A DNA stretch of 64,000 nucleotides from Fagopyrum homotropicum (lineage: Eukaryota; Streptophyta; Magnoliopsida; Caryophyllales; Polygonaceae). A program made the position numbers and the translations under genes. The first letter of the stretch is position 1, and every line of letters starts with the position of its first letter. The stretch spans positions 134,143,820-134,207,819 of the forward strand of contig BSWB01000003.1 of assembly GCA_033239125.1 (NCBI GenBank). Reading direction: 5' to 3'. Shown here one piece after another: positions 44,332 to 56,407 of this stretch. Below the pieces are notes generated by a model. That model searched no databases. It had not been told where the DNA came from and worked only from the letters and a program-made list of their open reading frames with translations.

Positions 44332-47080
44332 TGTAATAACCGAAAATTTTAAGTTCCGGTAATTTGAAATTAATCAAAGTCCGATGAGAAGATCGTAAAT
44401 AAATAAATAAGTAAATAAAAACGAGCTTGGTTCTATCATTTCATGTGACCTAGATTCGCATAAAATGATAAATTTAATGACCGGAAATAAATTACGTACA
44501 TTAAAATAAGAATAAAAATAAGTTATAAAATACGGAAATTAATTCCGTATTTTTATAATTTCCGCACGCAAATAATGAGTTGCATATCCGTAAGTGAAAT
44601 CACCGCTCAGTTGGGCCAACCATCAGCCCACTTTCCTAAGCCCATTTTAAAATTTAATTATTAAACCCTAATTAAACTAATCTAACCTAATCCTACGCTA
44701 ATTAACCTACCTATCGATCTTCTCCTGGACAAGAGATACGCCGCTACTGCCTATCCCTCTCTCTCGCAAGACCTCCGGCGCAGCCACCCTTCTGCCACCA
44801 CCGTCACCGCGCCTTGCGCCGTCCGCCGACCACCGCAGGGGTTCCGGTAAGTCTTCTGCCTCTCCTCTCCCCTTCCGCCTTTCGCTGTGCCGGATCTCAA
44901 CCACCGCAGGAACTCCGTAGGTACGAAGGAGACGCCGCCGCACCTCCTCCGCCTGCCACTGGATCGCCGCCGCTGCCTCCAGTAGCGCAGCAGCCCGCCT
45001 CCAGTAGCGCAGCAGCCGCCTCCAGTAGCGCAGCAGCCATCGCCGCCTTGTGACCACCAATATACGTTTAAACCGGACCACCAGGAAGGACTCGCAGCCG
45101 CACCGATCGAGGCCGGAGCAGGAAACGTACGCAGTGGTAAGTCGCTCCTTCCCCTTCGCTTTCCCTCTCTCTCTGTCGCGAGGATATATATTCCGACGTT
45201 TCACTCCGTTACCTGCAGTGCAATCCGGAAACAATCCAGTCGGAACCCTATCGTCTTCCCGCAGTCTCGCGCGTCAACGCCGGTAAGTACCGTTTTTCTT
45301 CCCCTCGTTTCCTTCCTTCTCGCCACTGCTGTTGAGACTCACACAGTCTTGGCTGTCCCGCAACAACAGCAGGTCGACCACCCAGGAAGAGCCGCCGGAA
45401 CGCTAGCGCTGCTTAGGACCTTAACGCCGGACTGCAGTTCCGTAAGCTTGCTCCTCCTCTCTTCAATTTCACTGTCATCCAGATGTATGTGAACTGCTGT
45501 TGTTGAGCCCTAAGCATAAATAACATAATGTTAAGGAGCTGCTGAGTATTTTTCATAAAATGGAAGGCAAAGGCTGCTGTAAATTTAATTTAAGTTCTTC
45601 AGCGTTCAGATTACGAACAGCCATCTTGTCGATCAATTATAAAACGTTTGGATAAAGATCCACCGTTGAATTTTTGATATGTTGTAGACAGATATATGTA
45701 GTTTAGCATATTAAAATTTGGGAAGAAATGAACGGTCGGATTGAAAGTTACGAGCTCCCGAAGTTAGGTAGTTGAGCAGTTTTATTAAACTTAAAAATTT
45801 GACTAAGTATAAGAAAGTAGAGTGAGGAACCGACTTTGGGAATTATTATAAAAACATCGGCTGAACAGTTTGAATAAATTCTTTCTTCTAAGGCTAGATA
45901 GAACCTCATAAATGATCTAGATATTTAATTCGGAAATTTTATAAGCTGTTAAGAATTTTATATTTAAAGCCGAAGTTAAACCTTTTTCGGTTCTTCCGGA
46001 AATTAGAAACATAGGAAAAATGTCAGTTTCGCACCTAATAAAATTCTAAGAGTTAGGATATATTTTAGAACTTCAAATAGGAGTGTGGACATGAATTTTA
46101 GGGTTTTCGAGAAAAACGGAACCAAGGGTAAAATGGTCATTTTACCCTAAAACTAATAATGTAACTAGTACGTCTTAATACTTATTTGATCTTAGAAGTT
46201 TCAGACTTCTATCTACGTGAAAGTGTGCTAATACACTTATCGCCTTTAACAGGCAACTGAGTGGGTACAGTTACAGAGCAAGTGGTTATTAAAGAGTTGA
46301 GCGTTATAACAGGTAAGTCCTTTGGGCTTACTTAGCTGACTGCTAAATATGAGTATAAATGATGATGGTGGTGTGTGATTGACATGTTAGAGAGATAGGT
46401 TGTGATATATAAATACCGACCTGTATTTTTGGCCTAAGAGTAACGGGCGGTGGCATTCCGCTCAGTAGCTCGCAGGGCGCTGGGGGTTTCTTTCGGGACT
46501 AGTCCACACATGGTTTGTAGTGATGCTACCAAAGGAAGTCAGCTAGACCTACACCAGTTGGATAAGGAACGGAGGCGAGAACTAATAATAGTTCTCGTGC
46601 CACAACTTAAATTGAATAATGTGAATCACTTAAATAATAGATAATAATTGGTTGAGTGCCAGCATGATGTTTGTTAATTTTGTTTCTGCTTGTGTTTGTG
46701 CTGTTATCATTTTGCTTATATTTGGTTAGTTAGCTAACGGTTGATATGTTGTTTAGATTTGACACAGGTTAGAGCGGATGCCGAGTGATCCAGATGGTAG
46801 TGGTCAGCCGGGGTGTCGTACTTTAGGACGTTTTGCAGTTTTTGCATTTGTGGGTTTTGCATTTGAACATGGTTTCCTTTCGTACCTTGATATATTACTT
46901 TTCCGGCTGTAGTCGATCTGGTCACATTCATGCATTGATAAAAACTATTTTATGATTTCTGATTTTTCCTTATCCGTGCCTTGTTGTAAGATCATGTTAA
47001 GTTGTTGTCAAACTAAGGTCGGGACCCACTGTGCGGTCCTAACCAGTAACTCCCTAAGTTGTAAAATTTGGGGTGTTACA
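44332..47080 (+). repeat. 5' LTR of the young gypsy
   Basis: TGTAATAACCG...GTGTTACA, 2749 bp. A TATAAAAT near 44524 may be the promoter. A GC-rich part at 44740-45420 has a CCTCCAGTAGCGCAGCAGC triplication (about 44967-45035) and several GTAAGT/CAG splice-like pairs. The hairpin block lies at 46313-46331 and TTAGCTAACGG at 46730-46740. Apparent ORFs in it (for example 44707-45234 minus) recur in the right LTR and are not genes. Confidence 0.95.
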
Positions 47081-49045
47081 ACATGGTATCAGAGCTCTAG
47101 GTTGGCAACAATGGCACTTGAATCTGCTAAAAAGGTCATATAAGTAAATAAACAGAACCCGAAAGGAGTCTGAGTTTTCCAAAGAAGATTTTGGTTTTAA
47201 AATGCATACAGAGTCGGGTTAGGATAGAAAGTACGGATGACCACCACTACCTCTGCGGATCTCGGCAGCTTAGTACTTTTAGAAATGTTATATTGATGTA
47301 GTAGCTGCTTATAAAGATATGTACAATAGATATCTTATGTCGAAGGTTAGTAGCATAATAATATAGTATGTCCTTAATAGAGATTAATGAGTTTCTCACT
47401 CCGTTGGCACATCTAAGTAGATTTTGAAGGGTGTCAACGTGAGGATTAGTATGCACATCTTATGTGCATTAGGGTAGACGAATGGCAGACAACTCCTCCG
47501 ATTGGTTGAGGAACGTCGAGATGGAAAAGTGAAGGCTGAAGGACAACACCAACGACCATGGCATGAAGGGGATCCCGAGTTAACTTAATAAGATCAAATG
47601 AAGATTATACATGAGAGTAGTTCCGGGAAAGCATTGGATGATCGACAATTATGCAAGTGAGGAGCAACATCACATAGATTCTTTCAAGTGTGGTGACGAT
47701 ATGAACAACGTGGATCCCGTCAGAAACAATCATAGTAATGAAAGTCAAAGTAAGATATGGAACCAATCCAGACAAAAGACATTAAATTTACGCTTACCGA
47801 CGGACCAAAATATGAAGGTTGTTGTTAGAAGCAGGGCGGAATATGACCACTATTGGCAAGGTAAGTCGGCATCCTAATCAAGAGGGTCCTACCTAGACAC
47901 TGATAACCTAAGAGTTAAGAAGAGAGATGTCGTCAAACCAACTATGAGGACTTAAAGAGCCGCCCAACTGAAGCTATGGAATTGCCAGAAAGTGGAGGGT
48001 AGAATTCATAAACATGGAGGCAGAGTGACTTTCTATATGACAAGTGAGTTACAAGAAAGATGGTGTTACCAATATCCAAATGATAGAATCTTGAAAGTGG
48101 AGTCAAAGGAGCACTATAAAGGCAACATTATAATCTAACACCAACTCAGGAACAAGAGTGTGTGAAAATGATCGTGGCATACCCAAGGGCCGTAATAACT
48201 TTCCTCTCACAACGGGACTTAAGTTACCAACACCAACGATTCACACAGGAGCACCGCAAGCAGTTGATGACTGAGGTAAAAGAAATCATGAAGATGTATT
48301 TACGAGCTATCGTGGGAAATCTGATGAGTCCATTAACGGCAGATGAATGATGCAGCTAAAATAGGAAAGAGTATCGTGGGCTTATAGTGAGGAAGAGAAG
48401 TGTGAATTATAGAAGAAGCGAAAGGAGTATAAACAGAGAAGCTGGAGTAGATAGATTTCCACCAAGTAAATCAAACTTCAAAGAGATAGAAGAAAGGTTA
48501 GTCTATGATCTTGTAGAAGGTCAACAATAGACTAAATGGTAACCATCGGAGCCTTTACATGTGAGGGTTAACTAGTAGTGACTGGTTGACATATAAGAAG
48601 AATAAACACACGGTTACGAGTGAATTCTATCGACATGTGGAGAAGTCCTTAAAGCGATCAAATACGACAATTGTAAAGTCAAATTGATACGAGTGCAAGT
48701 AACACCGAATAAGTCAAGTCCGTAAATTAAAATTTTAAAGGAAGAGTTGACGGTCAGAAAGGATCATTTATATTATTAATGATATAAAGAGAATGGTTGT
48801 GAGCAGTTGGTTACTATGGGCTAAGAAAAGGGTACAAATCATAGTTAGTACAGATGAAGTCGTATTAGAAGAACTAGAGGAGTAATAAGAAGAAGATGAT
48901 TTTGATCAGATCCTACGCTAGTCCAGATAGAGGTTACTTAGCATTTCACACAAATGAGATTGATGGTTCCCTCCCGGGCAAAAGTTGGGGTCAACTTCTA
49001 GATTGACATAAGAGTGTTGACTTTAGCATTGAGTCAAAGCAGGGC
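47081..49045 (+). other. Non-coding leader region replacing gag/protease
   Basis: It starts with the primer site TGGTATCAGAGCTC (47084-47097) and the GGTTGGCAACAATGGCACTTG leader. No gag knuckle or protease site appears in any frame. About 47960-48435 is a diverged copy of the module found twice in the gypsy at 16013-25618 (shared order: CCAATATCCAAA, GGCRAYATTA, GGGACTTAAG, a final GTATAAA region). The last ~60 bases lead into RT (GTGTTGACTTTAGCATTGAG). Confidence 0.75.
47084..47097 (+). promoter_or_regulatory. Primer-binding site (initiator-Met tRNA type)
   Basis: TGGTATCAGAGCTC lies 3 bases after the end of the 5' LTR. Confidence 0.88.
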
Positions 49046-51652
49046 ATGAGACCGATCTCGAAGGCCCCGTACCGCATGGCCCCGATAGAGCTGCTTGAGC
49101 TGAAGAAGCAGTTAGAGGAGTTAGCAGAGAAGGGTTTCATACGCCCTAGTGTTTCTCCCTGGGGCGCACCAGTGTTGTTTGTGAGGAAGAAGGATGGATC
49201 GATGAGACTGTGTATCGACTACAGGGAGTTGAACAAGGTCACCATCAAGAATAAGTATCCATTACCTCGCATAGATGATCTGCTGGACCAGTTGCATGGA
49301 GCGTCAGTGTTCTCGAGGATAGATTTGAGATCGGGTTATCACCAACTGAGGGTGAGAGATCAGGACATACCTAAGACGGCATTCCGGACTAGGTATGGTC
49401 ATTATGAGTTTGTAGTGATGCCATTCGGGCTCACTAATGCGCCAGCAGTATTTATGGAGTTGATGAATGGGATTTTCATCGACTTCTTAGACCAGTTTGT
49501 AGTGGTCTTCATCGACGACATTCTAGTTTACTCTAGAAGTCGAGAGGAGCATGCCGGACACTTGAGGACAGTGCTGCAGATCCTACAGGATAGTCAGCTA
49601 TATGCTAAACTATCCAAGTGTGAGTTCTGGATGTCAGAGGTGGCATTCCTTGGCCATGTAGTGACTGCCGAGGGGATTAAGGTCGACCCGGCGAAGATTG
49701 AGTCAGTGTCTTCTTGGCAACCTCCGAAGAATGTGAAGGAGGTTCGCAGTTTCCTTGGATTGGCAGGGTATTACCGTCGGTTTGTGGAAGGGTTTTCCCT
49801 GATCGCCCGACCACTTACCTCCCTCCTAAGGAAGACTACTCGGTTCGTCTGGTCTGAGCCGTGTCAGCAGAGTTTTGATGAGCTGAAGAGGAGATTGACG
49901 TCTGCTCCGATCTTAGCACAGCCTGAGGGTACAGAGGACTTCGTAGTGTACAGTGATGCATCCAAGCTGGGCTTGGGGTGTGTCTTGATGCAGAGGGGTA
50001 AGGTTATAGCATATGCGTCTCGACAGCTGAAGACGTATGAAGAGAACTACCCCACTCATGACCTGGAGTTAGCAGCAGTAGTGCACGCTCTTAAGATCTG
50101 GCGTCATTATCTCTATGGAGCGACCTGTCAGATCTTCACAGACCATAAGAGTCTGAAGTACATATTCACTCAGCGGGAGTTGAATAACCGCCAGAGGCGG
50201 TGGCTAGAGTTGATCAAGGATTTTGACCTTGAGATTCTTTACCACCCCGGAAAGGCGAATGTAGTTGCCGACGCTTTGAGTCGGAAGACGCCTCAGGAGA
50301 AGGCGATAGCTCGGTTGACAGTACAGCCACAGTTACAGAGAGACTTAGCTTGGTTGGAGATAGAGATCCAGTTCCCCGATACAGCTCATCAGTTAGCCAC
50401 CATAGAGTTACTCCCTGACCTGTTGGGTGAGATCCGACAGAAGTAGGAGACCTGTCCGATGTTGACCCGGATCCGAGACCGGATGTCACGAGATGAGGCA
50501 CCTCAGTTCACTACTGGTGCCGATGGAGTGATGAGACGACAGGACCGTGTCTGTGTGCCATCAGACCGTGAGCTGAGGCAGAGGATACTAGGTGAGGCTC
50601 ATACTACCCCTTACTCCGTACATCCAGGAGCGAGTAAGATGTATAAGGACGTGAGACGTTCCTTCTGGTGGGGTGGTTTGAAGCCTGATGTGGCCCGATA
50701 TGTAGCCCAGTGTGCGACCTGTCAGCAGGTCAAGATTGAGCATCGTAGATCCGGAGGGGAGCTACACCCACTTCCAGTACCCCATTGGAAGTGGGAAGAC
50801 ATTTCTATGGATTTCGTCACTGGATTGAGGCTCAGCAGAGGTTTTGATGCCATTTGGGTAGTAGTAAACCGTTTGACGAAGACCGCACGTTTCATTCCGA
50901 TTAAGGAAACGTGGCCGGTAAGTCGTCTAGCAGAGGAGTTCACCAGGCATATTGTGAGACTCCATGGAGTACCGAGGACTATCGTCTCCGACAGGGATGG
51001 ACGTTTTACCTCGAGGTTCTGGCAGCAGGTACATACGGCTCTGGGTACGAGTCTTCACTTTACCACTGCCTACCACCCACAGACAGACGGTCAGTCATAG
51101 AGGACCATCCAGACCCTAGAGGACATGTTGCGGGCATGTGTGCTAGATTGGGGACAGGTATGGCCAGATCACCTCCCACTAGTAGAGTTTTCATATAATA
51201 ATAGCTGACATGCGTCTATTGGGATGGCACCTTATGAGGCTTTGTACGGCCGGAGATGTCGCACACCGCTATGTTGGGATGAGCCTAGCAAGGCTGATGG
51301 AGTAGTACCAGATCAGATACAGGACGACATCGCCCGGATTGCTTTAGTCCGGGAGAGGATGTTAGCAGCTCAGAGTCGTCAAAAGTCCTACGCCGACAAG
51401 AGGCGTCGACCTTTGGAGTTTAGAGTAGGTGCACAGGTGTGGTTGAGAGTGTCAACTACGAGGGGAGTTAGACGTTTCGGCATTAAGGGGAAGCTGAGTC
51501 CCCGGTATGTCGGACCATTTGAGATCGTAGAGAGAGTCGGAGAGGTTGCCTACCGACTAGCGCTGCCACCGAGATTAGAGGGAGTACACCCAGTTTTTCA
51601 TGTATCCCAACTGCGAGAGTACATTCCGGACCCGAGTTCTTCGCGGGGTTAG
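49046..51652 (+). pseudogene. Gypsy RT, RNase H and integrase in one frame with three stops
   Basis: RT starts at RPISKAPYRMAPIELLELKK, with LCIDYRELNKVTIKNKYPLP, FSRIDLRSGYHQ, VMPFGLTNAP and the catalytic VFIDDILVYS. RNase H follows (VYSDASKLGLGCVLMQ, DLELAAVVHALKIWRHYLYG, TDHKSLKYIF, ADALSRK). Integrase carries the HHCC finger (ARYVAQCATCQQVK), the core aspartates (ISMDFVTGL, IVSDRDGRF), YHPQTDGQS and the C-terminal VGPFEIVERVGEVAYRLALP, ending LREYIPDPSSSRG. The same frame runs throughout but holds TAG at 50444-50446, TAG at 51098-51100 and TGA at 51206-51208. There is no frameshift. No chromodomain follows the last stop. The ATG at 49046 is internal: the upstream RT start and protease are missing. 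Confidence 0.95.
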
Positions 51653-51849
51653 AGGTTATTTCTGGTTGACGAGTTAGTACTCGGATGTTGTGTTGTTTGA
51701 CCTTCCAGGTTCTCACATTGTGTTGAGCGACTCTGTTTTTGTTTTATGATACTTGTTTGTTGACGCCTGAGTAGTTGCATGGTAGAAAATGAAATTATCG
51801 AGAAAACTAAAATATACCGAAAGAAATGTGTGAGTAAGGGGAATAATCT

Positions 51850-51886
51850 AAGTTTCGGGACGAAACTTCTTTTAAGGGGGCACTGA
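51850..51886 (+). promoter_or_regulatory. Pre-PPT hairpin and polypurine tract
   Basis: AAGTTTCGGGACGAAACTT (51850-51868; 8-bp arms, GGA loop), then TTTTAAGGGGGCACTGA to the start of the 3' LTR. Confidence 0.88.
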
Positions 51887-54635
51887 TGTAATAACCGAAA
51901 ATTTTAAGTTCCGGTAATTTGAAATTAATCAAAGTCCGATGAGAAGATCGTAAATAAATAAATAAGTAAATAAAAACGAGCTTGGTTCTATCATTTCATG
52001 TGACCTAGATTCGCATAAAATGATAAATTTAATGACCGGAAATAAATTACGTACATTAAAATAAGAATAAAAATAAGTTATAAAATACGGAAATTAATTC
52101 CGTATTTTTATAATTTCCGCACACAAATAATGAGTTGCATATCCGTAAGTGAAATCACCGCTCAGTTGGGCCAACCATCAGCCCACTTTCCTAAGCCCAT
52201 TTTAAAATTTAATTATTAAACCCTAATTAAACTAATCTAACCTAATCCTACGCTAATTAACCTACCTATCGATCTTCTCCTGGACAAGAGATACGCCGCT
52301 ACTGCCTATCCCTCTCTCTCGCAAGACCTCCGGCGCAGCCACCCTTCTGCCACCACCGTCACCGCGCCTTGCGCCGTCCGCCGACCACCGCAGGGGTTCC
52401 GGTAAGTCTTCTGCCTCTCCTCTCCCCTTCCGCCTTTCGCTGTGCCGGATCTCAACCACCGCAGGAACTCCGTAGGTACGAAGGAGACGCCGCCGCACCT
52501 CCTCCGCCTGCCACTGGATCGCCGCCGCTGCCTCCAGTAGCGCAGCAGCCCGCCTCCAGTAGCGCAGCAGCCGCCTCCAGTAGCGCAGCAGCCATCGCCG
52601 CCTTGTGACCACCAATATACGTTTAAACCGGACCACCAGGAAGGACTCGCAGCCGCACCGATCGAGGCCGGAGCAGGAAACGTACGCAGTGGTAAGTCGC
52701 TCCTTCCCCTTCGCTTTCCCTCTCTCTCTGTCGCGAGGATATATATTCCGACGTTTCACTCCGTTACCTGCAGTGCAATCCGGAAACAATCCAGTCGGAA
52801 CCCTATCGTCTTCCCGCAGTCTCGCGCGTCAACGCCGGTAAGTACCGTTTTTCTTCCCCTCGTTTCCTTCCTTCTCGCCACTGCTGTTGAGACTCACACA
52901 GTCTTGGATGTCCCGCAACAACAGCAGGTCGACCACCCAGGAAGAGCCGCCGGAACGCTAGCGCTGCTTAGGACCTTAACGCCGGACTGCAGTTCCGTAA
53001 GCTTGCTCCTCCTCTCTTCAATTTCACTGTCATCCAGATGTATGTGAACTGCTGTTGTTGAGCCCTAAGCATAAATAACATAATGTTAAGGAGCTGCTGA
53101 GTATTTTTCATAAAATGGAAGGCAAAGGCTGCTGTAAATTTAATTTAAGTTCTTCAGCGTTCAGATTACGAACAGCCATCTTGTCGATCAATTATAAAAC
53201 GTTTGGATAAAGATCCACCGTTGAATTTTTGATATGTTGTAGACAGATATATGTAGTTTAGCATATTAAAATTTGGGAAGAAATGAACGGTCGGATTGAA
53301 AGTTACGAGCTCCCGAAGTTAGGTAGTTGAGCAGTTTTATTAAACTTAAAAATTTGACTAAGTATAAGAAAGTAGAGTGAGGAACCGACTTTGGGAATTA
53401 TTATAAAAACATCGGCTGAACAGTTTGAATAAATTCTTTCTTCTAAGGCTAGATAGAACCTCATAAATGATCTAGATATTTAATTCGGAAATTTTATAAG
53501 CTGTTAAGAATTTTATATTTAAAGCCGAAGTTAAACCTTTTTCGGTTCTTCCGGAAATTAGAAACATAGGAAAAATGTCAGTTTCGCACCTAATAAAATT
53601 CTAAGAGTTAGGATATATTTTAGAACTTCAAATAGGAGTGTGGACATGAATTTTAGGGTTTTCGAGAAAAACGGAACCAAGGGTAAAATGGTCATTTTAC
53701 CCTAAAACTAATAATGTAACTAGTACGTCTTAATACTTATTTGATCTTAGAAGTTTCAGACTTCTATCTACGTGAAAGTGTGCTAATACACTTATCGCCT
53801 TTAACATGCAACTGAGTGGGTATAGTTACAGAGCAAGTGGTTATTAAAGAGTTGAGCGTTATAACAGGTAAGTCCTTTGGGCTTACTTAGCTGACTGCTA
53901 AATATGAGTATAAATGATGATGGTGGTGTGTGATTGACATGTTAGAGAGATAGGTTGTGATATATAAATACCGACCTGTATTTTTGGCCTAAGAGTAACG
54001 GGCGGTGGCATTCCGCTTAGTAGCTCGCAGGGCGCTGGGGGTTTCTTTCGGGACTAGTCCACACATGGTTTGTAGTGATGCTACCAAAGGAAGTCAGCTA
54101 GACCTACACCAGTTGGATAAGGAACGGAGGCGAGAACTAATAATAGTTCTCGTGCCACAACTTAAATTGAATAATGTGAATCACTTAAATAATAGATAAT
54201 AATTGGTTGAGTGCCAGCATGATGTTTGTTAATTTTGTTTCTGCTTGTGTTTGTGCTGTTATCATTTTGCTTATATTTGGTTAGTTAGCTAACGGTTGAT
54301 ATGTTGTTTAGATTTGACACAGGTTAGAGCGGATGCCGAGTGATCCAGATGGTAGTGGTCAGCCGGGGTGTCGTACTTTAGGACGTTTTGCAGTTTTTGC
54401 ATTTGTGGGTTTTGCATTTGAACATGGTTTCCTTTCGTACCTTGATATATTACTTTTCCGGCTGTAGTCGATCTGGTCACATTCATGCATTGATAAAAAC
54501 TATTTTATGATTTCTGATTTTTCCTTATCCGTGCCTTGTTGTAAGATCATGTTAAGTTGTTGTCAAACTAAGGTCGGGACCCACTGTGCGGTCCTAACCA
54601 GTAACTCCCTAAGTTGTAAAATTTGGGGTGTTACA
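51887..54635 (+). repeat. 3' LTR of the young gypsy
   Basis: 2749 bp, collinear with 44332-47080 with no length difference. Differences seen by eye include CGCACACAAATAA for CGCACGCAAATAA, CTTGGATGTCC for CTTGGCTGTCC and TTAACATGCAACTG for TTAACAGGCAACTG. Confidence 0.95.
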
Positions 54636-54835
54636 GTTACTTCGGTATTTAATGGCTTCGGATAGAGATGTAAATTGGGGTGAGTCAATCGGGTTTGAGT
54701 TGGGTCAAGTTATGGTCAGGTTGGGTTGAAACTGAGTCAGGTTGCCTAACATCTTGATACGGATCGGTTTTAGGTCGGACAATTTGTCGGGTTGAATCCG
54801 GTTTACTTGGTTGGGACATGTTCAAGTAAGTGTTA
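54636..54835. repeat. Right continuation of the GGGT-rich degenerate repeat
   Basis: After the TSD the sequence resumes with GGTTTGAGTTGGGTCAAG and GGTCGGACAATTTGTCGGG blocks like those of 43846-44331. TAGAGATGTAAATTGGGG at 54662 may mark another element end. Confidence 0.45.
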
Positions 54836-55369
54836 GATATACAATTTTTTCATTAAAATTTATAATAAACTGCATAAAACCACCTCTTATTTACTCTTTT
54901 TTCACTTAACCATCTCTTCTATTTTTTATTTAGGCACTCAATATTTATAATCCGGTAATTTTACCTTATTAATATTTCATCTAGACTGAGAGCAAGTTCA
55001 CCCGTTGGGTCAAAATGTCAAAAGTCGTTAGGTTAAATGTCATTGGGTCAAATATTATTAATTGCTACTGAACATATGTTTTTACCTGTTTTGTTTCTTA
55101 ACGGGCTAAATTCAACATGGTTTTATTTATTTATTATTTTTAGTGGTATAATTTAAAGGATTTTTGAAAGAAAAAACACCTTTTATTTTTTATAAACAAA
55201 CAAAAAACAATTATACTGCAAAAAAATAAAACTTAAAAATGTTAGTGTTTATACGTTTTAAATTTTTTACTAAAATAAAATCATAATAATAAAATATTAA
55301 AATAATGGGAAGATTGGTGAAATAAGGCAGCTTTTGTTAAATCGGAAAACTAAATATTCTTATTTATCT

Positions 55370-55440
55370 TCTCAAAGGTAGGATTCAAACTCTGGACGAG
55401 TAGCACCACCCCACCGCCCTTATACCAGTTAGACTAATCA
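55370..55440 (-). repeat. tRNA-like segment, possible SINE head
   Basis: On the minus strand TAGTCTAACTGGTATAAGGG (A-box-like) is followed about 30 bases later by GAGTTTGAATCCTACC (B-box-like, compare GGTTCGAATCC). It does not fold into an obvious complete tRNA and is embedded in a transposon-rich stretch, so a tRNA-derived SINE fragment is more likely than a tRNA gene. Confidence 0.35.
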
Positions 55441-56407
55441 AACTTCGTGTATTCTTTTGACGATACACAATATTTAATACATAATTTTAATAAATAATTT
55501 CAATTACACAATGTCCGTACACAATTTCAATTACACAATGTTAATACATAAAACACAAATATCAACTACATAAAATGCATTGGACATACATATTCAATTA
55601 CACAATGTTAATACATAAAAGACTTGTATAGCCAAACCTTATGTAAATGACGAATTTGTGTAACCAAACATTGTCAAAATGACAAACACTTGTACTACAT
55701 AAACGTAATCATTATGTAGAAAGTCGCAAAAATTATGTATTCATCACGGAAACATCACGTCTCAACTACATTGGAATTATGTATCAGCATATGTACATAA
55801 CCACGAAATTAATAACAATATATTTCTTTAATTATGATAAATAAATAATTAGGAGCAGATTTATTTAAATATTTAATTAGGAAAATAATTAGGGAGAGCT
55901 TTTAGGATAAATTATTATGTCATTCCTTATTTGACGTAACAACATATTTCTTTAAATTTTTTATTAGGAAAATAATTAAATGAGATAGGAGAGAAGGTTG
56001 ACTTACATGGTAATTTCTTTTATAATTTTTGATTAAATTTTTTTCATCATAATTTAGGGTTCCTACTTTGTTAATAGAAACACAAAAGGTACCTACTTTA
56101 TGTTCAATGTTACGTAAAGTACCTAATTAATCAACTCACTCTAAAATAATAATAAAAGTACTCATTTTAAATTGATTAAGTAGGTATATTAAAAGCTATT
56201 TTTGAAAGATGAAAAAAATTATCTAAAAAATATAATAAAATGGGACCACATATATGAATATAACATTATTGTAGCAATTATAAAATGTCACAACAAATGT
56301 CAAGTTTCTAGCTTTTAAAATTTCTAAGGTCATTAAATGTCAAATGAAAATTGGTTAAACCAAACGGGTGGACTTTGTTTTTTCAACAATGAATGTCGTC
56401 ACATCAC

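Larger units (their letters stand above)
44332..54635 (+). mobile_element. Young complete Ty3/gypsy chromovirus-type element, TSD GTTAC
   Basis: LTRs 44332-47080 and 51887-54635 are both exactly 2749 bp, and by eye I find only about five differences. The TSD GTTAC lies at 44327-44331 and 54636-54640. The primer site is at 47084 and the PPT at 51873-51880. The interior (4806 bp) has a ~1.96 kb non-coding stretch where gag and protease should be, then RT, RNase H and integrase in a single frame with three stops. By LTR identity it is the youngest insertion in the window. Confidence 0.96.

Noticed and set aside
44707..45286. Frames of 78-175 codons on both strands in GC-rich sequence, including an Arg-rich 175-codon minus frame
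   Set aside because: They lie inside the 5' LTR of the young gypsy and are repeated exactly at 52262-52841 in the 3' LTR; low-complexity composition and no recognisable domain.
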